Assembly (NCBI RefSeq): GCF_021726515.1
Contig: NZ_JAKKCJ010000001.1
Coordinates: 434,001 to 498,000, forward strand
Length of the DNA stretch: 64,000 bases
DNA from: Vibrio sp. CK2-1
GTDB taxonomy: Bacteria > Pseudomonadota > Gammaproteobacteria > Enterobacterales > Vibrionaceae
Direction: 5' to 3'
Below are positions 45,566 to 54,316 of the stretch, piece by piece. Positions within the stretch are counted from its first letter, which is position 1, and each line of letters opens with the position of its first letter. A program made the position numbers and the translations under genes. A model generated the notes under the pieces. That model did no database searches. It worked only from the letters and a program-made list of their open reading frames with translations, and was not told where the DNA came from.

Positions 45566-45581
45566 AATTGGTTATCCAATA
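45566..45581. promoter_or_regulatory. UxuR-like GntR site upstream of TRAP operon
   Basis: AATTGGTTATCCAATA matches AATTGG-N4-CCAATT at 11 of 12 arm positions. It lies 210 bases before dctQ, so the transcription start would have to lie well upstream of the gene if the site is functional. Confidence 0.5.
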
Positions 45582-45790
45582 CCGGTTTGTTGATGCACAG
45601 ATAACAGAATTAAGCTATCTAACACGTTGACCTATTGCCTGGAAAAATCAAGAGTGTCATTATCATTCACAGGTGTGATGCCTTAGTATGGTTTGGGTTC
45701 ATTGGTTAACAATCGATAGGTTTATTAGATTGGCCTGAATATTGTAGCTGAACTTGCCATCACTTCACTGCTTAGGATGGATAGTGTGAT

Positions 45791-46249
45791 ATGAAAAATA
45801 TAATAAACAGGTTAATAAATGGTATTTCCATAGTCTCAATGTTAATTATGGTTACCTTAGTTTTTATGAATGTCTTATTAAGATATTTTTTTGATTCTGG
45901 CCTTCCATGGTCTGAAGAGATTGCAAGAATCGCATTCGTGTGGGTCGTTTTTTTAGGGATTATGATTGCAAATAGAGACAGGGATCATCTACAAGTTGAT
46001 ATTGTGACTTCAAGATTGACTGGGTTAATAAGTAATATTGTCTTTTTATTTCAAAGGCTAGTGACAGTATTTGTTTTGATTTCTGTAATTATAGGTGGCT
46101 CCAAGCTGATTATATTAACTAAAGATCAGGGGCTTCCTTCTACCGGAATTCCCACACCTATTATTTATATTGCAGGTGTTGTTGCATGTTCAATTCTTTT
46201 ATTAACAATCGTTGCATCTATATTTTCTAAAAAAGGAGTCAACTCATGA
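45791..46249 (+). CDS. TRAP transporter small permease subunit (DctQ)
   Basis: A 152-residue membrane protein with four predicted helices, typical of DctQ. The MNVLLRYFFDSGLPWSEEIAR segment is the family hallmark. It pairs with DctM (start overlaps its stop by four bases) to carry carboxylates or sugar acids with sodium. First gene of dctQMP. A GGATGG element precedes the ATG. Confidence 0.93.
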   Translation: MKNIINRLINGISIVSMLIMVTLVFMNVLLRYFFDSGLPWSEEIARIAFVWVVFLGIMIANRDRDHLQVDIVTSRLTGLISNIVFLFQRLVTVFVLISVIIGGSKLIILTKDQGLPSTGIPTPIIYIAGVVACSILLLTIVASIFSKKGVNS

Positions 46250-47517
46250 TTTGGCTTTTCTTAATATCTTTATTTCTACTTTTATTTAGCGGAACACCTG
46301 TTGCAATTGCCATGCTAGGCTCTGCTGCAATTATGCTTGCGACTATGGGGTTGTATGACCATCAAATCATGGCCGAATATTTTATTAATGGTGCAAATAA
46401 TTTCTCATTGATGGCAATCCCTTTCTTTATTTTAACTGGCGAAATTATGAAGCAAGGAGGGGTCTCCAAGCGTATTGTTGATTTTGCTTTATCCTTGGTT
46501 GGCCACATTAAAGGTGGTTTAGGTTATGTTGCTATCATCGCGGGCTTAATTTTTGCTGGCTTGTCGGGATCGGCTGTCGCTGATACAGCAGCACTAGGCG
46601 CTATCTTAATTCCAATGATGATGTCGAAAGGATATTCAGCCCGTTCTTCTACCGGAATTATTTGTGCTGTAGGTATTATTGCGATGGTCATTCCACCATC
46701 AATTCCAATGATTGTATTCGGTGTTATTGGTGGAGTCAGTATCACTAAAATGTTTATCGGTGGTGCTCCAGCAGGCTTATTAATGTGCCTAGGTTTATGG
46801 TTTATGTGGCGATACTTATACCGTGATACAGAGATTGCTGTTTTTGATAGAAAAACATGGGGAGAGCGTGGTAAAGCATTTCTGAGTGCATTTTGGGCTT
46901 TAATGTTACCGGTCATTATCATTGTAGGCTTGAGGGGGGGGATTTTCACACCAACAGAAGCCGGTGTTGTTGCTGCAATTTATGCCACAATAATTTCTTT
47001 CTTTTATAAAGAATTAAAACTGAAAGATTTGATGAACATTTTCATTTCAACGACTAAAACGACAGGTATTGTGATGTTTATTGCAGCTTCTGCAATGGTA
47101 TCTGCATATGCCATCACGATAGCACAAATCCCTCAAGAATTAGTTGCAATTTTAAGAGATATTTCATCATCACCAATGATAATTCTCTTAATTATTATGG
47201 TCTTCTTACTACTCGTTGGTTGTGTGATGGACTTAATCCCAGCTATTCTAATATTTGCGCCAGTATTATTACCTGTAGTCACATCTTATGGTATTGACCC
47301 TATTTATTTTGGCGTATTAATGGTTATCAATTTAAGTATTGGCTTAATCACCCCACCAATTGGAACCGTTCTTTATGTTGGAGCAAGTATTTCGAATATT
47401 AAAATTGGAGAGTTAGCGAAAGGAATTGCACCATTTTTATTGGTACATGTAATCGTTATGTTTCTTCTTATTTTATTCCCTAAAATTGTAACGTACCCAA
47501 TAGAGTTATTAGGTTAA
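46246..47517 (+). CDS. TRAP transporter large permease subunit (DctM)
   Basis: A 423-residue permease with about 12 helices. Family features are SGTPVAIAMLGSAAI at the start, the GLSGSAVADTAALGAILIP motif and the C-terminal NLSIGLITPPIGTVLYVGAS. It forms the sodium-coupled channel with DctQ; the binding protein at 47532 follows after 14 bases. The substrate is unknown; it may be an agar-derived sugar acid if the upstream UxuR-like site is functional. Confidence 0.95.
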   Translation: MIWLFLISLFLLLFSGTPVAIAMLGSAAIMLATMGLYDHQIMAEYFINGANNFSLMAIPFFILTGEIMKQGGVSKRIVDFALSLVGHIKGGLGYVAIIAGLIFAGLSGSAVADTAALGAILIPMMMSKGYSARSSTGIICAVGIIAMVIPPSIPMIVFGVIGGVSITKMFIGGAPAGLLMCLGLWFMWRYLYRDTEIAVFDRKTWGERGKAFLSAFWALMLPVIIIVGLRGGIFTPTEAGVVAAIYATIISFFYKELKLKDLMNIFISTTKTTGIVMFIAASAMVSAYAITIAQIPQELVAILRDISSSPMIILLIIMVFLLLVGCVMDLIPAILIFAPVLLPVVTSYGIDPIYFGVLMVINLSIGLITPPIGTVLYVGASISNIKIGELAKGIAPFLLVHVIVMFLLILFPKIVTYPIELLG

Positions 47518-47531
47518 ATAAGGAAATTAAA

Positions 47532-48521
47532 ATGAAACTTTTAACAAAAACATTTATAGCTTCAAGTATTGCTTTGTCCTCTATATCTGCGCAAGCATTT
47601 TGGGGGGATGATACAACGACTATTAAAGTGGCACATTACTTTAATGAACAACACCCACAACATATTGCATTGCAGCATTTTGAAAAAGAAGTTGAAGAAA
47701 AATCACAAGGGAAAATTGACGTTAAAATATTTCCTAATGCTCAATTAGGTTCTGAAGAACAAATGATTAATGGTGTAAGAAATGGAACCATTGAAGTTAT
47801 TTTATTTGGTTCTTTGATGCAGAATTTGGATCCTAGACTTGGTTTCACTGAAACACCTTTTTTAATTCGAGATTATGATCATGCTCGTAAGGTTTTAGAC
47901 TCCAATGTGGGTATGGAAATAGCAGATGTATTTAGTGATTATGGGGTGAAGCATTTGGCTTACTCTGCATCTGGATTCCGAGTGATTTCTTCAAACAAAA
48001 AAATTGAGAAACCAGAAGATTATAAAGGAGTTCGTATGCGAATTCCGAATGTATCTACATTTGTCGAAATGTCTAAATTATTAGGTGTTAACGCTCAAAC
48101 AATGGCGTTCACAGAAGTTTTTACAGCTCTTGAGCAAGGTGTTGTTGACGCTCAGGAAAATCCAATGAGTTTAATTAAAGCGCAAGGTTTTTATGAGGTT
48201 CAAAAGTATATTATTGAATCTAATCACATGTTTACAGCCTTAAACTTAGGGATGAATAAAAATTTCTTTGACAACCTTAATGAAGAACAAAAGGAAATTG
48301 TTCTTGAAGCAGCGGCACATTATAGCCAAGAATCATGGGATTTAGTGGTACAGGATAATGAAAAAACAAAACAATATTTTATTGACAATGGTGTTGAAGT
48401 GTTAACGCCTTCTAAAGAATTTACTGCGTGGAATCAGAAAGCAATGGAACCTTTATATGAAAATATGTACAAGAAATATTCTTGGTCTAAAGGTTATGTT
48501 GATGAAATACGAGAAATGTAA
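47532..48521 (+). CDS. TRAP transporter substrate-binding protein (DctP)
   Basis: A 329-residue periplasmic DctP protein with signal peptide (about residues 1-22). The conserved Arg170 in RMRIPNVSTF is the carboxylate-binding residue of the family, followed by the GVNAQTMAFTEVFTALEQGV and VDAQENP motif. It is closely related to the protein at 54317-55312. It completes a full dctQMP set. AAGGAAA precedes the ATG. Confidence 0.94.
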   Translation: MKLLTKTFIASSIALSSISAQAFWGDDTTTIKVAHYFNEQHPQHIALQHFEKEVEEKSQGKIDVKIFPNAQLGSEEQMINGVRNGTIEVILFGSLMQNLDPRLGFTETPFLIRDYDHARKVLDSNVGMEIADVFSDYGVKHLAYSASGFRVISSNKKIEKPEDYKGVRMRIPNVSTFVEMSKLLGVNAQTMAFTEVFTALEQGVVDAQENPMSLIKAQGFYEVQKYIIESNHMFTALNLGMNKNFFDNLNEEQKEIVLEAAAHYSQESWDLVVQDNEKTKQYFIDNGVEVLTPSKEFTAWNQKAMEPLYENMYKKYSWSKGYVDEIREM

Positions 48522-48591
48522 TTTATAATATAAATAGAGAAGTTATTTTTTTTATTTTAATTTAATATTAAAAGAAATTTATAAATAAATA

Positions 48592-48634
48592 CTAACTGTG
48601 GTCAAGTGGAATTGTCCACAGTTAGCATTTTAAT
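48592..48634 (+). terminator. Hairpin after dctQMP
   Basis: CTAACTGTGG (48592-48601) pairs with CCACAGTTAG (48616-48625), followed by CATTTTAATT. It is a probable terminator despite an interrupted T tract. Confidence 0.65.
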
Positions 48635-48670
48635 TACAATAAAATTGCGTCATTTGGTCTGGTGATTTTT

Positions 48671-48707
48671 CCTATCAGGTTAACATTTATTGGTATTGGT
48701 TGAACTT
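48671..48707 (+). promoter_or_regulatory. Composite regulatory block upstream of YtfQ-like gene
   Basis: CCTATCAGGTTA (48671-48682) and TATTGGTTGAACTT (48694-48707) repeat the pair found at 26690 and 26718, with a spacing five bases shorter. The shared 14-mer is identical in both places. Confidence 0.5.
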
Positions 48708-48890
48708 TATGGGCTTCTTGTGAGCATGATCACCTCAGATGCGAATGAATAGAACTATAAATTATTTGTGTTTATTGGTAGATGTATTGCAGTAAGTCTA
48801 TCAACAATATCGCAATGGGTTAATTCGTAGTATTTAACCGAAGGGGAACAATTAGGTTGCCCAATATAATTTATAAAAAAGGATTTAATA

Positions 48891-49847
48891 ATGAAACATA
48901 ATTTAGTTGCACTATTCGTTGCTTGCACTCTATCCACATCAGTATTTGCTGCGCCACCACTTGCTGAAAAAGAACATTATAAAGTAGGTTTTGCACAATC
49001 AGAAAATAATAATCCATGGAGAATTGCAGAGACAAATAGTTTCAAGGATGTTGCTAAACAATGTGGTTGGCAATTAATTGTTTCTGATGCGTCAGGTTCT
49101 GCTTCGAAGCAAGTCTCAGATGTTGATTCGATGATTGCGCAAGGTGTCGATGTGATTTTTTTGCCTCCTCGTGAAGAGCGACCTCTTGTACCTGCTGTAA
49201 AAAAAGCAAAAGCTAAAGGTATTCCTGTTTTCCTTGTCGACCGTAAAGTTGATGAATCAGTGATTACTCCTGGTGAAGATTATGTCACTTTTATTGGTTC
49301 TGATTTTATTAAACAAGGTGAAACTGCCGCTGAATTGCTAGCTAAGATTTCTGGTGGAAAAGGTAAAATTATCCAGCTTGAAGGAACAACAGGTTCAACG
49401 TCAGCTCTTGATCATGTGATTGGCTTCAATCGTATTATTGCAAAATATCCAAATATGGAAATTGTAGCCTCACAAACCGGGGATTATGCTCGTGATAAAG
49501 GACGTAAAGTTATGGAAACACTACTCCAGACTCACCCTGATGTGACACTTGTATGGGCTCATAATGATGAAATGGCTCTGGGTGCAATCAGGGCTATTGA
49601 AGCTGCCGGTTTAGTCCCAGGAAAAGACATCATTGTCGGTGGTAAAGATGGAACTCGTGATGGTTTACAAGCAATTTTAGATGGAAAAATGGAATTTATT
49701 GTCGAATCTACGCCTAAATTTGGGCCATTAGCTTGTGAAACAATGCAACGTTATGCACGAGGAGAGAAAGTAGAAACATGGGTTAAAACAGAAGACCGTT
49801 TATTTGATGCGTCTAATGCTGCTGAACATATTGGTGATGCGTTTTAA
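48891..49847 (+). CDS. ytfQ: YtfQ-like sugar-binding protein
   Basis: A 318-residue periplasmic type I binding protein with signal peptide (residues 1-20, cleavage near VFA-AP). It resembles E. coli YtfQ, the galactofuranose receptor, in VGFAQSENNNPWRIAETNSF, SMIAQGVDVIFLPP, IPVFLVDRKVDE, IQLEGTTGSTSALDHVIGF and VWAHNDEMALGAIRAIEAAG. The ligand is a furanose or pyranose sugar; the locus suggests a galactose-related one. It is followed by a hairpin that would raise its level over the transporter genes. Confidence 0.9.
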   Translation: MKHNLVALFVACTLSTSVFAAPPLAEKEHYKVGFAQSENNNPWRIAETNSFKDVAKQCGWQLIVSDASGSASKQVSDVDSMIAQGVDVIFLPPREERPLVPAVKKAKAKGIPVFLVDRKVDESVITPGEDYVTFIGSDFIKQGETAAELLAKISGGKGKIIQLEGTTGSTSALDHVIGFNRIIAKYPNMEIVASQTGDYARDKGRKVMETLLQTHPDVTLVWAHNDEMALGAIRAIEAAGLVPGKDIIVGGKDGTRDGLQAILDGKMEFIVESTPKFGPLACETMQRYARGEKVETWVKTEDRLFDASNAAEHIGDAF

Positions 49848-49861
49848 TGATTTTAACTAAA

Positions 49862-49890
49862 TTGGGAGGGCTTGTGCTCTCCCAAGTTTG
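49862..49890 (+). terminator. Intercistronic hairpin after the YtfQ-like gene
   Basis: TTGGGAG (49862-49868) pairs with CTCCCAA (49879-49885), followed by GTTTG. It probably lowers readthrough into the ATPase gene, as is common behind binding-protein genes. Confidence 0.6.
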
Positions 49891-49911
49891 TAATCATTCA
49901 AGGAGTGAAAT

Positions 49912-51441
49912 ATGAACGGAGAATCTCCTATTTTAAAAGTAACAGGCATCTCTAAATCTTTTTATAATATCCCTGCATTAAAGAATATAGATCTATCACT
50001 TAATCCTGGAGAGGTTAGAGCCCTTATTGGTCAAAATGGAGCAGGTAAATCTACCTTAATTAAAATTCTTAATGGCGCATATCGATTAGATACAGGAAAA
50101 ATAGTATTTGATGATAGGCAAGTTGAATACACGTCGCCATATCAAGCACAACTCGATGGAATGAGTACCATTTTTCAGGAGGTTAACCTATTAGGGTATA
50201 GAACGGTTACTGAAAATATTATGGCTGGGAGAGAAATAAAAAAGTATGGAATGATTGATTGGGATGCTTGTAACAAATTTTCTGATGAAGCGGTTAAAGT
50301 TTTAGGCTTAGATATTGATGTAACTCATTCTCTTGATTCATTTAATGTAGCAATTCAACAGCTTGTTGCCATCGCTAGGTCTGTTTCATTTAATGCCAAA
50401 GTATTAATTATGGATGAACCTACAGCTTCTCTTGATGAAGCTGAGAAGAAAACATTATTTAAAGTAGTGAAAAGTTTAAAAAATAAAGGAGTCGCAATTC
50501 TTTATGTAAGTCATCACCTTGAAGAGTTATTTGAGATCTGTGACTCAGTGTCGGTTATGCGAGATGGGTGCATGATTGAAACTTCTTCGATTCAAAACTT
50601 AACTAAAAAAGATATGGTAGCCAAGATGTTAGGTAAGCGAGTGGAAGATGTTTTAAATGATTCTGATGCGAGGCCAAAACGTACACTAAATGATGAAGTA
50701 ATTTTAAATGTGCAAAAAATATCAGGCACAGGTGCTTTAAAGGATGTGAGTTTTAACCTTAATAAAGGTGAGATATTAGGCCTTGCTGGATTATTAGGTT
50801 CGGGGAGAAGTGAAGTCGCTAAGAGAATATTTGGGGCAGATCAAGATGATACTTATAAAGGTAATATTTCGATAAACGGTGCAACCATTGGTATTGCTGG
50901 GCCTAAAAATGCAATTGAGAAAGGTATAGCATTTTGTTCGGAAGATAGAAAAATTGAAGGCATCATCCCTGAAATGTCTGTGAGAGAAAATATGACATTG
51001 GTGATCTTAGACTCCATTTCGAAGAATGGCTTGATCGATAAAGAAAGAGAAATTGAACTAGTCAATTCTTATATTAAGAAACTTGATATTAAGGTTTCAA
51101 ATATGGAACAACCAATATCTCAGTTGTCTGGTGGAAACCAACAAAAAGTGTTACTAGCACGTTGGATGGCTAATAATCCAAATGTTCTTATTCTGGATGA
51201 GCCAACTCGTGGTATTGATGTAGGAGCAAAATCAGAGATAACAGGTTTAATTCTCTCATTAGCTGAGCAAGGTGTTTCAGTATTATTTATATCTTCTGAA
51301 TATGAAGAAATTTCAGCAAGTTGTCACAGGGTTCTCGTAATGCAAGAAGGTGTTTCTAGGGGATATCTACAATATGATGAAATATCAGTAAATGTCATTT
51401 TAGATGAGCTTGGAAAACATCAACAACGAGCTGCTAATTAG
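49912..51441 (+). CDS. ytfR: YtfR-like sugar ABC transporter ATPase (two domains)
   Basis: A 509-residue CUT2-type ATPase with two fused nucleotide-binding domains. Domain 1 has Walker A GQNGAGKST at residues 40-48, Walker B VLIMDEPTASLD and a degenerate signature (FNVAIQQLVAIARS). Domain 2 has a degenerate loop GLLGSGRSEVAK and signature QLSGGNQQKVLLARW. This asymmetry is normal for RbsA, MglA and YtfR. AAGGAG precedes the ATG. The next permease starts nine bases after its end. Confidence 0.94.
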   Translation: MNGESPILKVTGISKSFYNIPALKNIDLSLNPGEVRALIGQNGAGKSTLIKILNGAYRLDTGKIVFDDRQVEYTSPYQAQLDGMSTIFQEVNLLGYRTVTENIMAGREIKKYGMIDWDACNKFSDEAVKVLGLDIDVTHSLDSFNVAIQQLVAIARSVSFNAKVLIMDEPTASLDEAEKKTLFKVVKSLKNKGVAILYVSHHLEELFEICDSVSVMRDGCMIETSSIQNLTKKDMVAKMLGKRVEDVLNDSDARPKRTLNDEVILNVQKISGTGALKDVSFNLNKGEILGLAGLLGSGRSEVAKRIFGADQDDTYKGNISINGATIGIAGPKNAIEKGIAFCSEDRKIEGIIPEMSVRENMTLVILDSISKNGLIDKEREIELVNSYIKKLDIKVSNMEQPISQLSGGNQQKVLLARWMANNPNVLILDEPTRGIDVGAKSEITGLILSLAEQGVSVLFISSEYEEISASCHRVLVMQEGVSRGYLQYDEISVNVILDELGKHQQRAAN

Positions 51442-51450
51442 GAAGCATGT

Positions 51451-52470
51451 ATGGATACTATTAATCAAAGAATAGATAAAAATGAAAATTTGAGAAGTGG
51501 AAAGATTGAAAAGGTAAAAAAGATATTAAAAAACAATGGTGCACTTGTCGCGTTGGTTTTTTTACTACTCATTAATGCAATATTTACCCCCCATTTTTTT
51601 GCAATTCAAACGTTATATATCAACATCACACAAGTAGCACCAATAGCAATCGTTGCTATTGGTATGTGTCTTGTTATTGCTTCTGGTGGAGGTGGTATTG
51701 ATATTTCGGTCGGATCGGTTTTGGCATTAGCTGGTGCGTTAGCACCTATGATTTTCATGTCGGAATTTGGAATTAGCAATCCTGCTATTGGTATGGCTCT
51801 AGCTATTCTACTTCCCTTATTAGTCGCTACGGGCTGTGGGCTATTTAATGGGTTTTTGGTCGGGCATTACCGTATTCAGCCTATGATTGCGACGTTAATT
51901 TTATTTATCTCTGGCCGTGGTATTGCTCAGTTACTTACAAATGGAGATATTCAAACATTTAATAATGAATTTTTTCAATACATAGGTACTGGACGTTTAT
52001 TTGGAATTCCAATTCAAGCAGTCATTTTAATCATAATTGCGCTTTCAATTTCTTGGATTATAAAAACATCTAAATTTGGGCGTTATTTATTAGCTGTTGG
52101 CGGAAATGATAAAGCAGCTTTATTGTGTGGTTTGCCGACTTTCAAAGTTAAACTTGTTGCTTATGGTTTTTGTGGTTTTTGTGCTGGTATGGCAGGTTTG
52201 TTTACGACAGCAATGAATTCTGCATCGGATGCAAATACCGCTGGTTTGTTAATGGAATTAGATGGGATATCAGCCGCTGTAGTCGGTGGAACTGTAATGA
52301 TGGGCGGAAAGGCTCCAGTTTTAGGCGCGGTTGTCGGTGCTTTAGTGATACAAATGATGACTTACACATTGTTGGCCAATGGTATATCTGATTCGGCTGC
52401 CATGATTGCTAAGGCTGCGATTATTATAGGTGCCATTTACTTACAACTAAAAAACAAGCAGAAAAACTAA
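51451..52470 (+). CDS. ytfT: YtfT-like sugar ABC permease
   Basis: A 339-residue CUT2 permease with about eight to ten helices. Hallmarks include APIAIVAIGMCLVIASGGGG followed by IDISVGSVLALAG, and GGNDKAALLCGLPTFKVKL. A basic 30-residue cytoplasmic start precedes the first helix. It pairs with the YjfF-like permease at 52480, nine bases downstream, to form the membrane part of the importer. Confidence 0.93.
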   Translation: MDTINQRIDKNENLRSGKIEKVKKILKNNGALVALVFLLLINAIFTPHFFAIQTLYINITQVAPIAIVAIGMCLVIASGGGGIDISVGSVLALAGALAPMIFMSEFGISNPAIGMALAILLPLLVATGCGLFNGFLVGHYRIQPMIATLILFISGRGIAQLLTNGDIQTFNNEFFQYIGTGRLFGIPIQAVILIIIALSISWIIKTSKFGRYLLAVGGNDKAALLCGLPTFKVKLVAYGFCGFCAGMAGLFTTAMNSASDANTAGLLMELDGISAAVVGGTVMMGGKAPVLGAVVGALVIQMMTYTLLANGISDSAAMIAKAAIIIGAIYLQLKNKQKN

Positions 52471-52479
52471 GGGTATTGT

Positions 52480-53475
52480 ATGAAACTTAATAAATGGATG
52501 AAAAGATCGCAACACCCACTTTTAAGAACTGAAGCTGTTTGGATTGCATTGGTTATAGTTATAGTTTTTGCAAGCTTGCGTTACGAAGCTTTCCTATCGC
52601 CTTATAATATAGAAAGCTTTTTCTCTTATAACTCTATGTTTATCTTAATTTCAATTGGCATGTGTTTTGTTATCATGACAGGAGGAATTGATCTTTCAGT
52701 TGGCGGTGTTGTCGCACTTTCAAGTGTAATGGTCGCTTACGTGAGTCCCTATGGAATTGTTGCGGCTTTGACCGTTGGCGCACTTACAGGCTTTGTTTGT
52801 GGTTTAATAAACTCTATTGTTGTGATTCGATTACGGATAGCACCTTTCATTGCCACATTAGCTATGATGCTTGCATCTCGAGGTGTGGCATTACTAATAT
52901 CAGGTAAGCAATCGGTTCCTATTTCATGGGAAGGTAGCTTCCCTGAATATGGTATGGGGGCTATGTTTAATCTCATACCATGGCCTGTAGTAGTGTGTAT
53001 GTTTGTTGCGATAATTGCATGGGTTGTTTTGGAAAAAATGCCGTTTGGTCGTGCAGTGCTCGCTGTAGGCGAAGATGAAGAAGCAGCAAAGCTCATGGGA
53101 TTAAAAGTGAATCTAACCCTTACTTCAGTATATGTAATATCTGGTGTATTGGCTGGTTTGGCCGGTGTAACATTAGCGGCAAGTTTTGGTGCAGGGCAAC
53201 CTGCTGAAGGTGTTGGTTGGGAGCTTATTGCAATATCTGCAGTTGTTGTTGGCGGTACGTTATTAACTGGAGGGTTAGGTTCTATTACCGCCTCAATTGC
53301 AGGAGTGATATTGATGGGGTTAATCTTTAATATTCTGAATTTTGAGAACGGCTATGGTGCATTTACTATTAGCACTTATTGGCAGTCTGTTATTCGAGGT
53401 TTATTCCTACTGTTAGTACTTATTATTCAAGCAGAAGTCCTTAAGAAATTGAGAAAACAGAAAGTTGCGGAGTAA
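52480..53475 (+). CDS. yjfF: YjfF-like sugar ABC permease
   Basis: A 331-residue CUT2 permease and last gene of the YtfQRT-YjfF-type operon. SIGMCFVIMTGGIDLSVGG and FGRAVLAVGEDEEAAKLMGL are the family motifs. Presence of two permease genes after a fused ATPase is the layout of the E. coli galactofuranose importer. A terminator lies about 210 bases downstream. Confidence 0.93.
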   Translation: MKLNKWMKRSQHPLLRTEAVWIALVIVIVFASLRYEAFLSPYNIESFFSYNSMFILISIGMCFVIMTGGIDLSVGGVVALSSVMVAYVSPYGIVAALTVGALTGFVCGLINSIVVIRLRIAPFIATLAMMLASRGVALLISGKQSVPISWEGSFPEYGMGAMFNLIPWPVVVCMFVAIIAWVVLEKMPFGRAVLAVGEDEEAAKLMGLKVNLTLTSVYVISGVLAGLAGVTLAASFGAGQPAEGVGWELIAISAVVVGGTLLTGGLGSITASIAGVILMGLIFNILNFENGYGAFTISTYWQSVIRGLFLLLVLIIQAEVLKKLRKQKVAE

Positions 53476-54316
53476 TATAGATTTCCAGTATTCCACTTTC
53501 GAAGTATTGGCCTTGAAGTTTCACGGCGATGATAAACAAAGCCTACACCACGGCCTTATCGGTAAAGTTTAGTCTACTATAATCGTTGCTGAATTTATTT
53601 GTTCATAAATATTCAGTATAGTGAAAGGATGCTCATGAATCACATAAGTTAACCTTAAATCTGCATAAGGAATTTATTTTTAAGCCGAGTTACTTTATTG
53701 CTCGGTTTTTTCTTTAAAGCTATAAATATCTGTCCTACGAAAATATTCACCATATAAACACCATGTTAACTAAGCTTCCTATCAACCATGATGATATGGA
53801 ATTTTAAGGTTATGGAAAACTTTGATTTAATCAAATCGATAAAATACTAGCAGTAGGTTTGTATTTTCACTAGGTTTGGCATGAGGGAAGATAGCAATTA
53901 TGTAAGCATTTTTTATAGTTAGCGAGGTGGAAGATGGTTTCTTCGCTAATAAATAACGATATAATCTATATTGAAAATATACAATCACGGTAACTTGGTT
54001 GATGAAAGATGATACTATAGTTATTACTTCATTGGTGGTTAATTTTTAGGTGTGTCGAGGTCGAGGCAGTATAAACCGAGAACCAACTAAATTACTTTTC
54101 CACAGTGATATGGATAATGAGCAAAAGCCTTCGACATAAATGTGCATAGATTCAAAATTAATTATGCCCAAGTCCTTGTAATTGATAGTTCTAGATAAAC
54201 GATCAGATTACGACTTGAGCATTTAGTTTATTGCTTATCTGCGTTGAGATTAATTATTAAGTTTAAATTGTACTAAATAGAGAAATAGTCTCCTATTTTT
54301 AAGGTTGCTGTCTTAT
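53476..54316. other. 841-bp stretch without a recognisable gene
   Basis: Between the YjfF-like and DctP genes, no frame of convincing coding character is seen on either strand. It holds a terminator at 53685-53711 and TTAGCGA/TTCGCTAA arms near 53920-53950. The rest is AT-rich and could be a decayed gene or hold a small RNA. Confidence 0.5.
53685..53711 (+). terminator. Rho-independent terminator downstream of yjfF
   Basis: CCGAG (53685-53689) pairs with CTCGG (53701-53705), followed by six T residues. It is 210 bases after the yjfF stop, so it may instead end an unannotated small transcript from 53500-53690. Confidence 0.7.

Larger units (their letters stand above)
45428..45790. other. 363-bp gap before the TRAP operon
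   Basis: It holds a terminator (45443-45480), an UxuR-like palindrome (45566-45581), TCACA-GG-TGTGA (45667-45678, an everted CRP-like pair), and ATTGGTTAAC at about 45701-45710. No gene is evident. Confidence 0.5.
48522..48890. other. 369-bp gap before the YtfQ-like gene
   Basis: It holds a hairpin (48592-48625) and the composite element CCTATCAGGTTA ... TATTGGTTGAACTT (48671-48707), shared with the GH2 promoter region at 26690. The first 70 bases are very AT-rich. No gene is evident. Confidence 0.5.

Noticed and set aside
45667..45678. TCACA-GG-TGTGA palindrome before the TRAP operon
   Set aside because: The halves are in the inverted order for CRP and the spacing is too short, so it was not called as a site.
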